From positions 59,850,771-59,914,770 of the forward strand of contig CM066737.1 in the NCBI GenBank assembly GCA_033961575.1: DNA of 64,000 bases. The letters run 5' to 3'. Under the pieces are notes generated by a model. It made no database searches. It saw nothing but the letters and a program-made list of their open reading frames with translations, and had not been told where the DNA came from. The position numbers were made by a program, and so were the translations under genes. This DNA is from Aselliscus stoliczkanus. Taxonomy: Eukaryota > Chordata > Mammalia > Chiroptera > Hipposideridae. This document shows, piece by piece, positions 11,478-23,368 of this stretch (within the stretch, counting starts at the first letter, position 1; each line of letters begins with the position of its first letter).

Positions 11478-13565
11478 TATTTAAATATTTTTTATTTTTC
11501 TTTACAGTTGATATATAATATTATGTTAGTTTCAGATGTACAACACAGTGATTAGACTTTTATATAACTAATGAGGTTATCACCCCAATAAATCTAGTAC
11601 CCATTTGACACCATGCGTAGTTATTAAAATATTATTGGCTTTATTCCCTATGCTGTACTTTACATCCCAATGACTATTTTGCAACTACCAATTTGTACTT
11701 CTTAATCTCTTCACCTTTTTTACACATCACTTCAACCAAACTTCCCTCTGGTAACCACAAAAATCTTCACTGTATCTATGAGTTTGCTTCTGTTTCTTCA
11801 TTTATTTTGTTCTCTAGATTCCACATATCAATGAAATCATATGCCATTTGTTTTTCTCTGTCTGAGTTATCTCATTTAGCATAATACCTTCTAGGTCCAT
11901 CCATGTTGTTGCAAGTGGAAAGATTTCATTCTTTTTTATGGCTAAGTAATATTCTATTGCATATATGTACCACTTCTTTATGTATTCATCTATTGCTTCC
12001 ATAACTTGGATATTGTAAATAATGCTGTAATTGACATATGGATGCATATGTCTTTCCAAATTAATGTTTTGGGTTTCTTTGGATAACTACCAGAAGCAGA
12101 ATTACTGGGCCCTTTTCTGTCTCCTGTTATAGCCTTTGCTTTCAAGTCTATTTTGTCTGGTATAAGTATGGCTACCCCAGCTTTTTTGTTTCTATTTTCA
12201 TGAAATATCTATTTCTATCCCTTTACTTTTAGTCTGTGTGTGTATTTTGATCTGAAGTGAGTCCCTTGTAGGCAGCATATGTAAGGGTCTTGTTTTCTTA
12301 TCCATTCAGGCACCCCATCTTTTGATTGGAGCATTTAATCCATATACATTGAAAGTAATTGTTGATAGATATGCAGTTATTGCCATTTTATTATTCATAT
12401 ATTTTTTAATCTTTATGTTCTTTTTCTTCATGAAGTCCCTTTAACTTTTCTTGTAATTCTGGTTTGGTGGCCATAAACTCCTTTAGGTTTTTCTTGTCTG
12501 GGAAGCTCTTTATCTCTCTGATTCTAAATGCTATTTTTGTGATTTTTTTTTTTTGAGGGCAGTGTCATTGGCCCTCAGATGTGGGACCTGAACCGGGGCC
12601 ACTGGCTTTCCAAGCCAGCGCTTACCCACCACGCCACTTGGCCAGCCCCTAAATGATATTTTTGCTGGGTTGAGTTATCTTCTTTGTAGGACCTTCGTTC
12701 TCATCACATTGAATATTTTGTGCCAATCCCTTCTTGACTGAAAAATTTCTGTTGAGAAATCAGCTGACAGTCTTATGGAAGCTCCTTCATAGGTAACTAA
12801 CTGCTTTTCTCTTGCTGCTTTTATGATTCTCTCTTTGTCTTTAACCTTTGGCATTTTAATTATGATGTGTCTTGGTATGGACTTCTTTGGGCTCATCTTG
12901 TTTGGGACTCTCTGCATTTCCTAGACTTGTATTTCTATTTCTTTTACCGGGTTAAGGAATTTTTCCATCATTATTTCTTCACATAGGTTTCCAATTTCTT
13001 GGTCTCTTTCTTCTCCTTCTGGTACCCCTATAATGAAAATGTTGGTATGCTTTATTTGGGTGGGGCAGGACTTCAGGGAATCACCAGAGTGGGGCTAATG
13101 GTGTTGGTTATGTTGATGGAGACTCAGAATTGACACTTGCATGTGCATTCAGGCTGGGTGAGAGGAGGCCTCAACAAAGGAATCATGGCTTCTGCCACCA
13201 CTTCTGTTTTGGAAAAGCTGCCCTTCTAGCCATTGCCCTGAAGCCAGACAATTCAGTTCCTCCCCTTGTTTGTCCCTGTTGCCTTTCGAGATGCTTCCCC
13301 AGAGCTGAACCTCAGAGTGAGTGAGTCCATGAGCAAGTAAGTTTGCGTGTAGGCCATTTAAGAGGAATGCCTGGGACTCCAGCAGTCTTCTGTCTCACTG
13401 AGCCATAATCTCTGATGGTTTTCACTGCCAGAAGTTATGAGGACTTCTCTTCCCCACACTAAAACCCTGGGCTGTGGAGCCTGGTTTGGGGCTGGGACCG
13501 CTCTCTCCTCATATGGGAATTCTGCAGCTGAGCTATCCATCCTGATTTTTAACCTACACACGTGG
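11478..13565 (-). mobile_element. Internally deleted LINE-1, antisense (deletion lineage I)
   Basis: Read on the minus strand this is a LINE-1 with 5' UTR (about 13050-13565), an ORF1 remnant (about 12420-13045), the first part of the ORF2 endonuclease (about 12120-12410), then an abrupt jump near 12105-12120 to the last codons of ORF2 and the 3' UTR (to 11478). The reverse transcriptase and most of ORF2 are missing. The 3' UTR is the type with GTTTCAGATGTACAACACAG. The ORF1 remnant still encodes the SADFSTE-type motif of the C-terminal domain. The same ORF2 junction occurs at about 24045-24060 and 50955-50970. A short SINE interrupts the ORF1 part at 12540-12648. The 5' end looks truncated. 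Confidence 0.85.
12540..12648 (-). mobile_element. Short tRNA-derived SINE (Rhin-like) inside L1 ORF1
   Basis: Target duplication CTAAATGCTATTTTTG (12524-12539) and CTAAATGATATTTTTG (12649-12664) shows insertion into the L1 ORF1 remnant. The body reads GAGGGCAGTGTCATTGGCCC and so on, antisense. Confidence 0.92.
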
Positions 13566-14007
13566 GTTGAATGGTATTTTCAAATTCTTCTTCAACTATT
13601 TATTGATAACTATTCCAAAATTTTAACCTGTAAAATCATAGTGAAATTATCTTTTGAATAAGGAAATAGATGTTATATTTTATACAAATTTGGGTTTTAG
13701 TGAAAAAAAATTTATATTAAGATATCACATGTTGTAATATAGTCCTAATGAGCATGATTACAACATAGCTCACATCAAATGTCACTCAACATATGAGCTC
13801 AATAATACCTGAGTTTGTTATACCATATTTAATGAGACAAGCACTTGCTTAGATATTGTGACAATGTCCATGTGGTTATAGAAGTTTCTAAATTCAGTTT
13901 CTACACTTGTCTCATCATGGACTAGTAACAAACAGTTCACTTACCATCACTGGTTCAAAACTGTATTTTCAGTAGCCCTGGCTTTGTGCTTTGGATATAG
14001 TAACTCT
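13566..14007. other. Unassigned AT-rich sequence between two L1s
   Basis: No repeat or gene was recognised. It separates two L1 copies with head-to-head 5' ends. Confidence 0.5.
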
Positions 14008-15479
14008 AGAAATAATGTGAGACTTCTGGTCAAGATGGCAGAGTAGGTAAATGCTATGCTAGCTTCTTCCCATGACCACATAAAGACTACAGCTAAATGT
14101 TAAAGTAACCCCTTTCGGTAACCACTTGAAGACTAGCTGAACAAAGCTTCTATAACTAAAGTTATATAAAAGAAGCCATGTCAAGCTGGTAGGAGGGGCA
14201 GAGTTTCAAAATGGGCTGGTCTGAAACCCACATGTGGCAGTTAAGAATCAGGAGGGATATCTTGGTTGAGGAGGTTCCCCCTAAGGAGCAAGAGGTCCTA
14301 GCCCCACACTTAGATCCCCAGCCTTGACTACCAGTGCCAGGAAGATGATTCCCCACAACATCTGGCTGTGAAAATCAGCAGGGATTCTGTCTGGGTGAGA
14401 TGGAGGGTTGCTGGAGACCTGGCACCCTCTTACAGGGCTCAAGCACAGACTCACTCACTCAAAAACACTCACCCTAAGCTCCAGTGAATGGATAGCAGCT
14501 CAAAAAGCACCAGAGACATATGGGGAGGAACTGAATTCTCAGGATTCAGAATGAGGGCAGGAAGGCCAGCTCTCTTTGGGACGAAAGGGCCTACAGGCCC
14601 CATTGTTCCTTTGTTGAGTCTTCTCCTTACCCAGCCTGCAAGCACAGGTGGACATCAATTCTGAGGGTCCATGAAGCTGACTAACTCCACTCTTGCCACA
14701 ACCTGGTGATACTTTGAGGCCTTGCCTCACTCAATTCACATTCCCGCATGACCTCTTTGAGAGGCTACTCTACACAAGTGGCCTACCTGGACCCATGATA
14801 TGGGCTTTCCTAAAATCTCTCAAAGGATGACAAACCCCAAGAAAGCAACAGCAGGCCTCAGTTTGCCCTGTATATCTTGCTAAGCAACCCTAATCCTGGT
14901 ACTACTGGTAGCCAGCCTCTGTTCACATCACAACCACTCTCAAGTGCCTCCAAGCCCATCACAAGTAGCTACCAACCACAGTTCACTTTTTAGCTCATAA
15001 CAGGTGGCTCTGAGCAAGACACAGGCAGCAACTGATATTGGCCTGCATCAGAGCCCCTTCCAAGAGGCCCCAGAACCAACACACCTGGAGGTCACCTTCA
15101 TACAACACCAGAGCCACACCCAATTAAAGCCACAAATGACACACAAAAAGGGTGGACTTCACAGGCACCAGAACCCTTCTAAAGTATATTCTGCCCTATG
15201 GTGCCAGTTCCTGCACAACAGCTTGTTTGCTATAGTCATGACTGGTCCTCACAGTCAGTCAGCCTGAGGGTCAATCCCACCCACTGATATATCAACAGTA
15301 ATCAAGGGTCAACTACAACAGGGGAGCAAACACACTACCACACAAGGAAACTCCTGAACCACCCAGCTCAGGTGAACAGGGAGACTGTGCCATAGAGCCC
15401 TACAAGGCATCTACTATGTGAGACCACTCTGCCAAGACTGGGAGACATAACAGATTGACCTTATGTAGAAACTAACACA

Positions 15480-16380
15480 GCGAGCCTGGCAAAATGAAGA
15501 GACAAAAGCTATGTTCCAAATGAAAGAACAGGACAAAACTCCGGAAAAGAGCTAAACAAAACAAAGACAAACAATGTACCAGATGCAGTTCAAACCACCG
15601 GTTATCGATGCTCAATGAACTTAGTGGAAGAATAGATGATCTCAATAAGAATTTCAATGAAGAGATAGTAAATGTAAAAATGGATATAGAAAACATAAAA
15701 AAGAACCAATTAGAAATGAAGAATATAATAACTGAAATGAGGAATACATTAGATGGAATCAGTAGCAGATTAGATGAACCAAAGAATTGAATCAGTGATT
15801 TGGAAGGCAAGGTAGCAGAAAACACCCTATCAGAACAGCAAAAAGGAAGAAAAAAAAAGAATAAAAAAATGAGAATAGTTTAAGGACAACAACAAGCATA
15901 CCAATATTTGCATAATAGGAGTACCAGAAGAAGAAGAGAGACAGCAAGGGATTGAAAATCTATTTGAAGACATAATGATGGAACACTGCTCTAACCTGGC
16001 AAAAGTCCAGGAAGTACAAAGTGTCCCAAATAAGATGAACCCAAAGAGGTCCACACCAAGATACATAATTAAAATGGCAATAGTTAAAGAAAAAGAGGGA
16101 ATCTTCAAAGCAGCAAGAGAAAGGCATTTAGTTACCTGCAGGGGAACTCCCTTAAGACTCTCAGCTGATTTTTCAACAGAAAATCTGCAGGCCAGAAAGA
16201 ATTGGCACAAAATATTCAAAGTGATTAAAAGCAAGGACTTATAGCCAAGATAACTCTACCCAGCAAAGGTATCATTTAGAATCAAAGGGCTGACAAAGAG
16301 CTTCTCAGAGAAGCAAAAACTGAAGGAGTTCATTACCACCAAACAAGTATTGCAAGAAATGTTAAAGGGAATTCATTAAA
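15480..16380 (+). pseudogene. LINE-1 ORF1 remnant
   Basis: This is a decayed ORF1, the L1 RNA-binding chaperone. The coiled-coil part is readable at 15608-15790 (ending in the DGISSRLDE-type block). A stop follows, then a frame at 15975-16244 with QEVQSVPNKMNPKRSTPRY, the RLSADFSTENLQARKNW block and a stop. Stops and frameshifts separate the coiled coil from the RRM and C-terminal domains, so no full protein is possible. Confidence 0.85.
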
Positions 16381-16553
16381 GAGAAGAAGAAGAAAATGAG
16401 AAGTATGAATTATAAAATATCATAAAGATAAAAATTCTCACTGACAAAGGCAAATACATAATAAAAGTAGTGGATAACCAATACTAAAGCTAGTACAAAG
16501 TTTTAAAGGCAAAAGGAGGAAGATCATGTGTAATTACAATAGTAAATTAAGGG

Positions 16554-16554
<1 letters not shown>

Positions 16555-16590
<36 letters not shown>
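16555..16590. repeat. (CA)n microsatellite
   Basis: A clean CA array of 18 units within the inter-ORF region of the L1. Confidence 0.95.
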
Positions 16591-16595
<5 letters not shown>

Positions 16596-16774
16596 AAATA
16601 ATAATGAAAACAACATAAATTGGGAGAGGGTGAGTAAACATTGTAGTGATTTTAGAATGTGTTTAACTGACCACCAATTTAAAATATCCTGTTGTAAACA
16701 GAGCTTGGTATATATTAAGCATGTGGTAACTACAAACCAAAAATCTACAAGAGATATATAGCAAAAAGAGAAAG

Positions 16775-16776
<2 letters not shown>

Positions 16777-16822
<46 letters not shown>
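16777..16822. repeat. (TA)n microsatellite
   Basis: A clean TA array of about 23 units, followed by TACACAAC, within the same L1. Confidence 0.95.
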
Positions 16823-16827
<5 letters not shown>

Positions 16828-17062
16828 ACACTACAGAAACTCATGAACATACAAGAGAGGAGAGCAAGAGAATAACAAAGGAACAGAGAAGAACTACAAA
16901 AACAATCATAAAATAACAAATAAAATGGCAATAACTACAGACCTATTAATAATTACTTTAAATGTGAATGAATTAAATGCCCCAATCAAAAGATGAATGG
17001 ATAAAGAAGAGGTAGTACATATATACAATGACCTATTACTTGGTCTTAAAAAAGAATGAAAA

Positions 17063-17540
17063 GGCCAGCCGCGTGGCTCAGTTGGTTAAGAGTTGGCTTG
17101 GGAGCGCAATCTCTGAGCAGCAGGGCCTCTGGTTCGGTTCCCACATGGGCCAGTGACACTGCGCCCTCTACAGCTAAGATGGTGAACAACAGCTTGATGT
17201 GGAGATGGGCTGCCATGAGTGGCTGGCAATGGCGTAGGCTGAAGTGGGGCTGCAGTGGGCTGCCATGAGCTACAATGAGTAACTGGCAGCCAGTGTGATC
17301 TGTTGGCAACCAGCGAGAACTGCCGTGAGCTGCTGTGAGCCGCTGTGAGCAACCGTCCAATGGGTGATCACCAGCTGCTTCAGCCAGGAAGAGTGCAATG
17401 ATCATAATTCCAACATGGGCCAGTGAAGCAGTGTCCTCCACAACTAGACTGAAGAACAAAGGGACAGCAATTTGTCTATTCCCCTTCCCAGATTCCCCAA
17501 CGCTGTTCCTCTTCCCCAATTCCCCAATAATGTAAAAGAA
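17063..17540 (+). mobile_element. Medium-class (about 480 bp) tRNA-derived SINE
   Basis: The head is tRNA-like: GGCCAGCCGCGTGGCTCAGT with A box, then a B box in GGTTCGGTTCCC. It continues with ACAGCTAAGATGGTGAACAA and a middle block rich in imperfect GTGAGCTGC repeats (about 17205-17360). A 3' tail follows with CCTCCACAACTAGACTGAAG and CCCCAATTCCCCAATAA. The target duplication AAAAAAGAATGAAA lies at 17048-17061 and 17541-17554. The tail is shared with the copies at 45294, 47095 and 51456 but absent from the short class. Confidence 0.9.
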
Positions 17541-17994
17541 AAAAAAGAATGAAATCTCACCATTTGAGACAGCATGGGTCAACCTGGAGGATATTATGCT
17601 AAGTCAGTTAAGTCAGACAGGGATAGACAAATACTATATGATTTCACTTATATGTGGAATCTAAAAAATAAAATAAACAAAACAGACTCAGAAACAGAGA
17701 ACAAACTGATGGTTGTCAGATAGGAGGAGTGTTGGGAGAATGTTTGTAAAAGGTGAAGGGATTAAGAAGTACAAATTGGCAGTACAAAATAGTAATGGGG
17801 ATATAAGGTACAGCTTAGGGAATATAGTCAATAATATTATAATAACTATAAATGGAGTCACATGGATGCAAGAATTTTCAGGGAATTATTTCATAAGTTA
17901 TATGATGTCTAACCACTATGCTGTACACCTAATATAATATTGAATGTCAGCTGTAATTGAGAAAAAATGTTTTAATTTACAAAGAAATAATGTG

Positions 17995-18062
17995 TGTAAA
18001 GCACTGAGCACAGTGAACAATACATAGTAAGTACTCAATAAATATAGCTTTTATTCATTTTG
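17995..18062 (+). mobile_element. MIR or L2 3' tail fragment, sense
   Basis: AAAGCACTGAGCACAGTG, then ACATAGTAAGTACTCAATAA and ATATAGC match the shared MIR/L2 end. It lies directly beside the right copy of the L1 target duplication. Confidence 0.6.
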
Positions 18063-20052
18063 ATGCTATTAATATTATTTTAAAAGTTCCCCTTCAAGCT
18101 TGAATGACTTTGCTCAATGGGAAAAGTAGGTTTCAGTATTTAAGATATATGCAACTTTAAGTTAAGGCCATGCTAACAGCAGATATACACTCTATCACCC
18201 AGTCAAAAGAAGATGCTATTCATTCGAAAAGACAACTTTGCTTCATTAATAACACCTGTCTGGCCATATAATCTTTACCAAAATACCCAATGCATGCCCT
18301 ATCACAAACCATTCAGATTCTAACTAAAGCACCAGCAAAGAAGAACATGACGTTTAAGTAGTCTATTCAGGACGTTGATACTAAGTCTCTTCATTTCCAG
18401 AAAGCATGCCAAATTGCAGCTAAGTCAGGAAGTTTCTAATGCTTACCCTTATGTTTTTTCCCTTTACTGATGAAGTTTGAACCCAGGAGTTGATATTCTG
18501 AAATGCCTAATGGCGGCATGGAGATCATACAAGATTATAAAATTGACTGAGATCACTTTCCAGATAGCTAATTGGGCAATTGTACTTGATTCTAGGTCAT
18601 TAGCCAGAATTTTGAGGGCCTCTGGCAACTGCTTCTCTCATATCTTTTGGCATATTTTACTCTCAAAAAGTGGCTTTAATAAATCAGATCTACTTATTGG
18701 TCATAGAAAAAATGCTGTGCACTGTTTCCGTATGAATATTTCACCTTGCTTATGAGCCACCAAATGTGGTTCCATAGTCATCAAAAAAGTGTAAGTCAGG
18801 TAGAAAAAATTAGTAGCAAAAAAAAAAAAAAGAAAAAAGCATAGCAGAAATGCATTAGTAACCAGGAGACCATTAGTGAATCCCTCTTCCTGTCATATTA
18901 CAAAATGTACTGTCATATTACAAAATATACTCAGACTGTACTTATGGGCCTAAGATAACTAGAGGGTATCTATTCTTCATTTATCTGGTATGTTTATTTT
19001 TTTTGTACGTGGAGTATGGTATTGTTCTGTTACTATTTGGAATGTACATTTTCTGTATACATCTGTATATTTTTGTGGTTCAGTTGTTTTAGTTGGGCAT
19101 TTTAAGTGCATTGTTTTGTCATGGTTTTTATTAATTGTTCAATTGTTACTCTGTTCTGCTTTTATGTATATGGCATAGCAAACTTGAAATACTGGAACAA
19201 GATAGACCTGTCTTCCCAACCCAAGAATGCAGAGCTTCATATTCTACTCATTGAAATATCTCTGACAAGCAACCAGAGGGGGTGAAAAATGGAGAGCATT
19301 GACAGCCTTCCTAATCAGTTCCCTAGTTAACTTGAAATATCCACTGAGCCTTGATTCCAATAAGATATTCTAATAGTAAATGTCATAGCTACATTTCGTT
19401 GTGAAAAAAAAGGGTGACTCTGAGTAATTCATAGTACAATTTTCACTTCCGCAAAACAAACAACTAGAAAATGACTATCCTCAGATTTTGAAAAACTTTG
19501 TATTTAGGATTAGGAATAATTATAGTTTTTTCCAAATTTTTGGTTTAAAATTAAAGAGATAAAATAAGCTTCTAGCACTTAAAGAAATCAACTGAAATTT
19601 GGTTGAACTTGATAAACATCATCTTTCTATTTTCTTATATTTGAAGAATATCTCCTGGGTAATACTGGAGAAAAATGAGTTAACTTGGACTTTGTTGAAA
19701 TTAATTGAAAATCACTGTTTCCAGATGATAACCACAAAAAAGTTTACTGCTTTATAATTGCATTACTGTTTTCCTCAAATGTATAGTATCTCAATGTTTC
19801 TAAAATATAGAATATCATGGCTTGATTAATGACTATGCTGATTGAACTATATTCAAAGTGAAAAAACATATGTATATATATTTCCTATATACATGTATTC
19901 ATATTAAATATAATTACTACGTATCACTTCTTGATAAGTTCAATTGTTTTTGTGGTAATCTGTTCAGCATAGTTTCCAGTCTTCAACATGTTAAACTTCT
20001 AAAGAAAGTATCATTCTTGCTCACAGTATGTGCTATGCAGACAATTAACATA
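18063..20052. other. Unassigned non-coding sequence
   Basis: About 2 kb with no recognised gene. One 92-codon open frame at 18477-18755 shows no domain I know. There are an A-rich stretch at 18819-18837 and a small tandem repeat at 18890-18929. Confidence 0.5.
18890..18929. repeat. 20-bp tandem duplication
   Basis: Two copies of CTGTCATATTACAAAATGTA that differ by one base (the second ends ATATA). Confidence 0.9.
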
Positions 20053-20266
20053 TACTCAGAGTGCCAAAAAATGTACACATTTTAAGAGATGTTATCTATG
20101 TGTGATTTTTCAAACTTGAATTGAATTACAGTAGCAATGTGTATTGTGATATTCACTCAAAAGATGTTGCTAATCAAATAAATGCTAGTGTCATTCATTG
20201 TATTATAATTTTAATAGTTTTTTCCTTTCTTAAAATGTGTATACATTGTTTTTGGCACCCTCTGTA
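20053..20266. mobile_element. Tc1/mariner-type MITE, 214 bp
   Basis: Inverted ends: the left arm has AGAGTGCCAAAAAATGTACA followed by CATTTTAAG; the right arm, read in reverse complement, has AGAGGGTGCCAAAAACAATG, TATACACATTTTAAG. Both are bordered by TA, the usual Tc1/mariner target. The internal part has no coding potential. The element at 37950-38692 has the same ends. Confidence 0.75.
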
Positions 20267-20279
20267 TATACATAAGCCC

Positions 20280-20675
20280 CTTTAGTGTAGGATATCTGCT
20301 TAAATAGTCCTTAGAGAACTCTTCACTGACCACTGTAAAGTGACCAATTGTAAAGTGAGTTCTATTCCTTTCTGCCATTCTTTATATTGGACCTTTGTTT
20401 GTTTCTTGCATGGAACTTATCATAATTTGTAATAGATTTATTTATTTTCTATTTGCTTGACTTGTTCTTTCTCTTGCCTCCATCGGAATATAAGCTTCAT
20501 GAAGCAGGGCCTGTGCTTGACACATTCACTATTATATTTCTAGTTATTTAAAACATTGTCTGGCACATAGTTGGAGCCTAATAAATTTCAATAGAGTGAA
20601 TGGGGATTCTTATAATTCTTTATAATAACCCTGGTACTTAGCACCACAGTAGTATTCAGTAAATGTTTGTTGATT
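20280..20675 (+). mobile_element. L2 LINE 3' end, sense
   Basis: Block order fits the L2 3' UTR: AACTCTTCACTGACCACTG, GGAACTTATCATAATTTG, ATATAAGCTTCATGAAGCAG, GGCACATAGTTGGAGCCTAA and AGTAAATGTTTGTTGATT. It is diverged, with a partial repeat of the tail. Confidence 0.75.
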
Positions 20676-21098
20676 ATTGGTTTTTTGGAAATGACAAAAG
20701 TATATTAGAGCTATCCCCTCTGTGCAATGATGTTAATACTGAACTTGTTAGTTAGAATGATACTATATTCATTTCCTATTGTTGTCTAAACAAAGGCTGA
20801 ATCTCTTTCTCCAGAATACCAACTCTAAAAATGTGCTCTCACTGTTCCACTAAGTTCCTGAAACAGATGTAACCCATTTTTCAATTTGTTTTATTAACAT
20901 GTAATATTCAGAAGAGCCAAGATCCATATGTGACCAGTGAATCAATACTGCTAACAGAAATAGTGTAAAAGCAATACCTAATGCTGGAGAGGAGTAAGAA
21001 AGAGTGAAGCAAAAAAAGAGAGAGAGAGAAAAAAAAGAAATATAATCATTAAGGAGTCTGCATAGTAGATAGGAATGAAGCTGGTAAAAAAAAAGTTA
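20676..21098. other. Unassigned sequence with AG-rich end
   Basis: No gene or named repeat. A short (AG)n-like and A-rich stretch lies at 21008-21038. Confidence 0.5.
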
Positions 21099-21112
21099 AA
21101 AACAAAGAAAAA

Positions 21113-21245
21113 AGGGCCGGCTGAGTGGTGCAGTGGTTAAGCGCTGGCTTGGGACGCCAGCGGCCCTGGTTCGGATCCCACATATGAGGGCCAGTGATAC
21201 TGCCCTCAAAAAAAAAAAAACAAAAAAAACAAAAAAAAAGAAAAG
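21113..21245 (+). mobile_element. Short tRNA-derived SINE (Rhin-like), sense
   Basis: GGGCCGGCTGAGTGGTGCAG head, GCGCTGGCTTGGGACGCCAG, B box GGTTCGGATCCC, then CATATGAGGGCCAGTGATAC and TGCCCTC with a long interrupted A tail. The target duplication is the A-rich AAAACAAAGAAAA on both sides. The long A tail suggests a fairly recent insertion. Confidence 0.9.
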
Positions 21246-21297
21246 AAAACAAAGAAAAGAAAAAAACCCTGATTATTTACTAGGTTTCTCAGTGTTA

Positions 21298-21470
21298 CAG
21301 TGGGAAAGACCCTGATTTGTAAATCAGATGACTTGGTTTGAATCATAGCTCTGTTACATACTACTTGTGTGACCCCAGGAACATGGCTTAATTTCTTAGA
21401 TGTGGTTTCCACTACTCTAAAAAGGGGGTAGTAATAGTCTTGTGTACTACAATGAGTAGTATGTATATGC
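21298..21470 (+). mobile_element. MIR SINE remnant, sense
   Basis: Blocks ACTTGGTTTGAATCATAGC, TCTGTTACATACTACTTGTG, TGACCCCAGGAACATGGCTT and a weak GGTAGTAATAGTC follow MIR order. Confidence 0.65.
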
Positions 21471-21499
21471 AGGTCTATGGACAACTGCAATTTATATTA

Positions 21500-21907
21500 A
21501 CCATGAAATATAATTTCAGATAATTTTATTTTATATTTTTAAGATAATTATTTTCTTGTGGCAAAAAGCCCACATAAGATTCATTCTCCTAACAATTTCC
21601 AAGTGTAGAGTACAATACTATAAACCACATACATGTTCCTTTTTTTTTCAGGGAGACCACTTCATGGATGGTGTAGTGGCCTTACCACTGCACTGTACAT
21701 CTGAAGCTGCCGCTGAACAATATTATATGTCAACTATAATTTAACACATATATCGTCATGGGATGTGGAATATAGTGTAGGGATGGAGTCAATGGAATTG
21801 TAATAGATATGTATGATATTGGGTGTGGGAGGACAGGGGAGGGGGAGGGGGAGTCACTTTGTAAGGTGTGAAAAAATAACTATTGCATTGTTTTGTACAT
21901 TTGTAAC

Positions 21908-21945
<38 letters not shown>

Positions 21946-22150
21946 TTTAAAAAACAAACAAACCACATACATGTTATCGTGCAACAAGTTCCAATATCCC
22001 CTATCCTCCATGACTGAAACTCTACACCCACTGAACAACAACTCTCTCTCCACAGCCCCCAGTCACTGGCAACCATCATTCTACTTTGTCTCTATGAATT
22101 TGACCACTCTAGGTATCTCAAATAAGTGGAATCATGCAGTATTATTTTTC
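21500..22150 (-). mobile_element. Old LINE-1 3' UTR, antisense
   Basis: TGTGGCAAAAAGCCCACATA, CCTAACAATTTCCAAGTGTA on the left, and CCATGACTGAAACTCTACAC, GTCACTGGCAACCATCATTC, AATAAGTGGAATCATGCAGT on the right are the complement of an old L1 tail. It is split by the younger L1 tail at 21638-21959. Confidence 0.8.
21638..21959 (+). mobile_element. Young 5'-truncated LINE-1 3' UTR, sense
   Basis: About 320 bp of L1 3' UTR ending in an (AAT)n array (21908-21941) and an A-rich tail. A perfect 16-bp target duplication AAACCACATACATGTT lies at 21622-21637 and 21960-21975. It interrupts an older L1 tail. Confidence 0.92.
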
Positions 22151-22154
22151 ATTT

Positions 22155-22395
22155 TATGATTTTTATTAAAATATAGCTAACATATAACATTACATTAGTT
22201 TCAGGTGCATACCATTGTTACTCAACATTTATGTACCTAAAGAAGTGATCACCATAAATTCAGCAACCATCTGACACTGTACTATGCTGTCACAATATTA
22301 CTGACTATATTCCCCATGCTGTACATTACATCCCCCTGACTTATTTGTTTGATACCTGGAAATTTTGAACTTTTATTCCCCTTCACCTTTTCCCC
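22155..22395 (-). mobile_element. LINE-1 3' UTR fragment, antisense
   Basis: ATTAGTTTCAGGTGCATACC, AGTGATCACCATAAATTCAG and TATTCCCCATGCTGTACATT are the complement of an L1 3' UTR. It ends where a second, similar 3' UTR begins at about 22400. Confidence 0.75.
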
Positions 22396-22999
22396 CTTTG
22401 TAAAATTTTTCAATTACAATTGACATTTAATATTATGTTATATTATTTTCAGGTTTACTGCGTAGTGGTTAGACCTTCATATAATTTAAGAAGTATTCCC
22501 CCTGACTAGTCTAGTACCCAACTGACTCTCTATATAGTTATTACCATATTATTGAGTATATTCCTTATGCTTAACTTTATATCACCATATCTGTTTTGTA
22601 ACTACAAATTTGTCTTACTTAATCCCTTCCTGTTTTTGATCCACCCCCAAAACCATTCCCATCTGATAACCACCAAAATGGTTTCTGTATCTATGAGTTT
22701 GTTTCTCTTTTGTTTGTTTATTTTGTTCTTTAGATTCCACATATAAGCAAAATCACATTGCATCTGTCTTTCTCTGCCTGACAACTCTACTCAGTGCAAT
22801 ACTCTCCAAGTCCACTCATGTCACTATGGATGACATCAACCCATTCTCTTCCATGGCTGAGCAATATTCCATTGCATATATGAGGTGTGATTAAAAAAAA
22901 TATGGTGAATGTTTACATAAAAAATTTATTACAGTGAAAGATACAGCACCATTAATCTCCCTCAAAGTATTCCCCCTCACTTCAAACACACTTATGCCA

Positions 23000-23270
23000 T
23001 CATTCTTCACACTTTCTGAAGCAGTTCCAGAAGTCCTTTTTCATAAGTGTTTTTAGTTGCACTGTCATGGCTGTCTTGATGTTCTGAATTGATGCAAAAT
23101 GTTTACCTTTCATGGTCATTTTAACCTTGGGGAAGAGAGAGAAGTGGCATGGTGCCAGATCCAGTGAATAAGGTGGATGAGGACACACCATAATGTTTTA
23201 ATTGGACAGAAAGTGCCATACCAGAGTGATGTGTGACATGGAGCCTTTTTGTTGTGATCAAAGAATATGG
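23000..23270 (-). pseudogene. Mariner transposase C-terminal fragment (left arm)
   Basis: On the minus strand this reads VCPHPPYSLDLAPCHFSLFP with the following KVKMTMKGKHF block, the standard mariner end with the third catalytic aspartate in the SLDLAP motif. Upstream, a broken frame shows CHTSL, which normally follows the second catalytic aspartate block. The start and the first catalytic residue are missing. Confidence 0.85.
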
Positions 23271-23368
23271 TGAATGCTCTGCTGAGTGTCATCTAATGGA
23301 AAGGCAGGGATCTTCAATACGGAAAGTGGTGTGTCAAACCTTTGTTGAGAGAAGGTGTGTTTTAAAGG

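Larger units (their letters stand above)
14020..17982 (+). mobile_element. Internally deleted LINE-1 with full-length ends, sense
   Basis: The 5' end ACTTCTGGTCAAGATGGCAG at 14020 is the typical L1 start. Then come the 5' UTR (to about 15480), the ORF1 remnant (about 15480-16380), an inter-ORF region with CA and TA microsatellites, and about 70 bp of ORF2 endonuclease start near 16925-16995. A jump to the ORF2 C-terminus and 3' UTR follows. A target duplication AGAAATAATGTG flanks it at 14008-14019 and 17983-17994, so both ends are original. The junction sits in GATGAATGGATAAAGAAG; the word GAATGGATAA occurs in both parental regions of related L1s, which suggests a microhomology deletion. A 478-bp SINE interrupts the ORF2 remnant at 17063-17540. 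Confidence 0.88.

Noticed and set aside
17046..17582. 178-codon open frame on the minus strand
   Set aside because: It lies entirely across a SINE in antisense; similar frames occur in other copies of the same SINE.
18477..18755. 92-codon open frame in otherwise unassigned sequence
   Set aside because: No recognisable domain, no splice context that stands out, and length within chance for this base composition.
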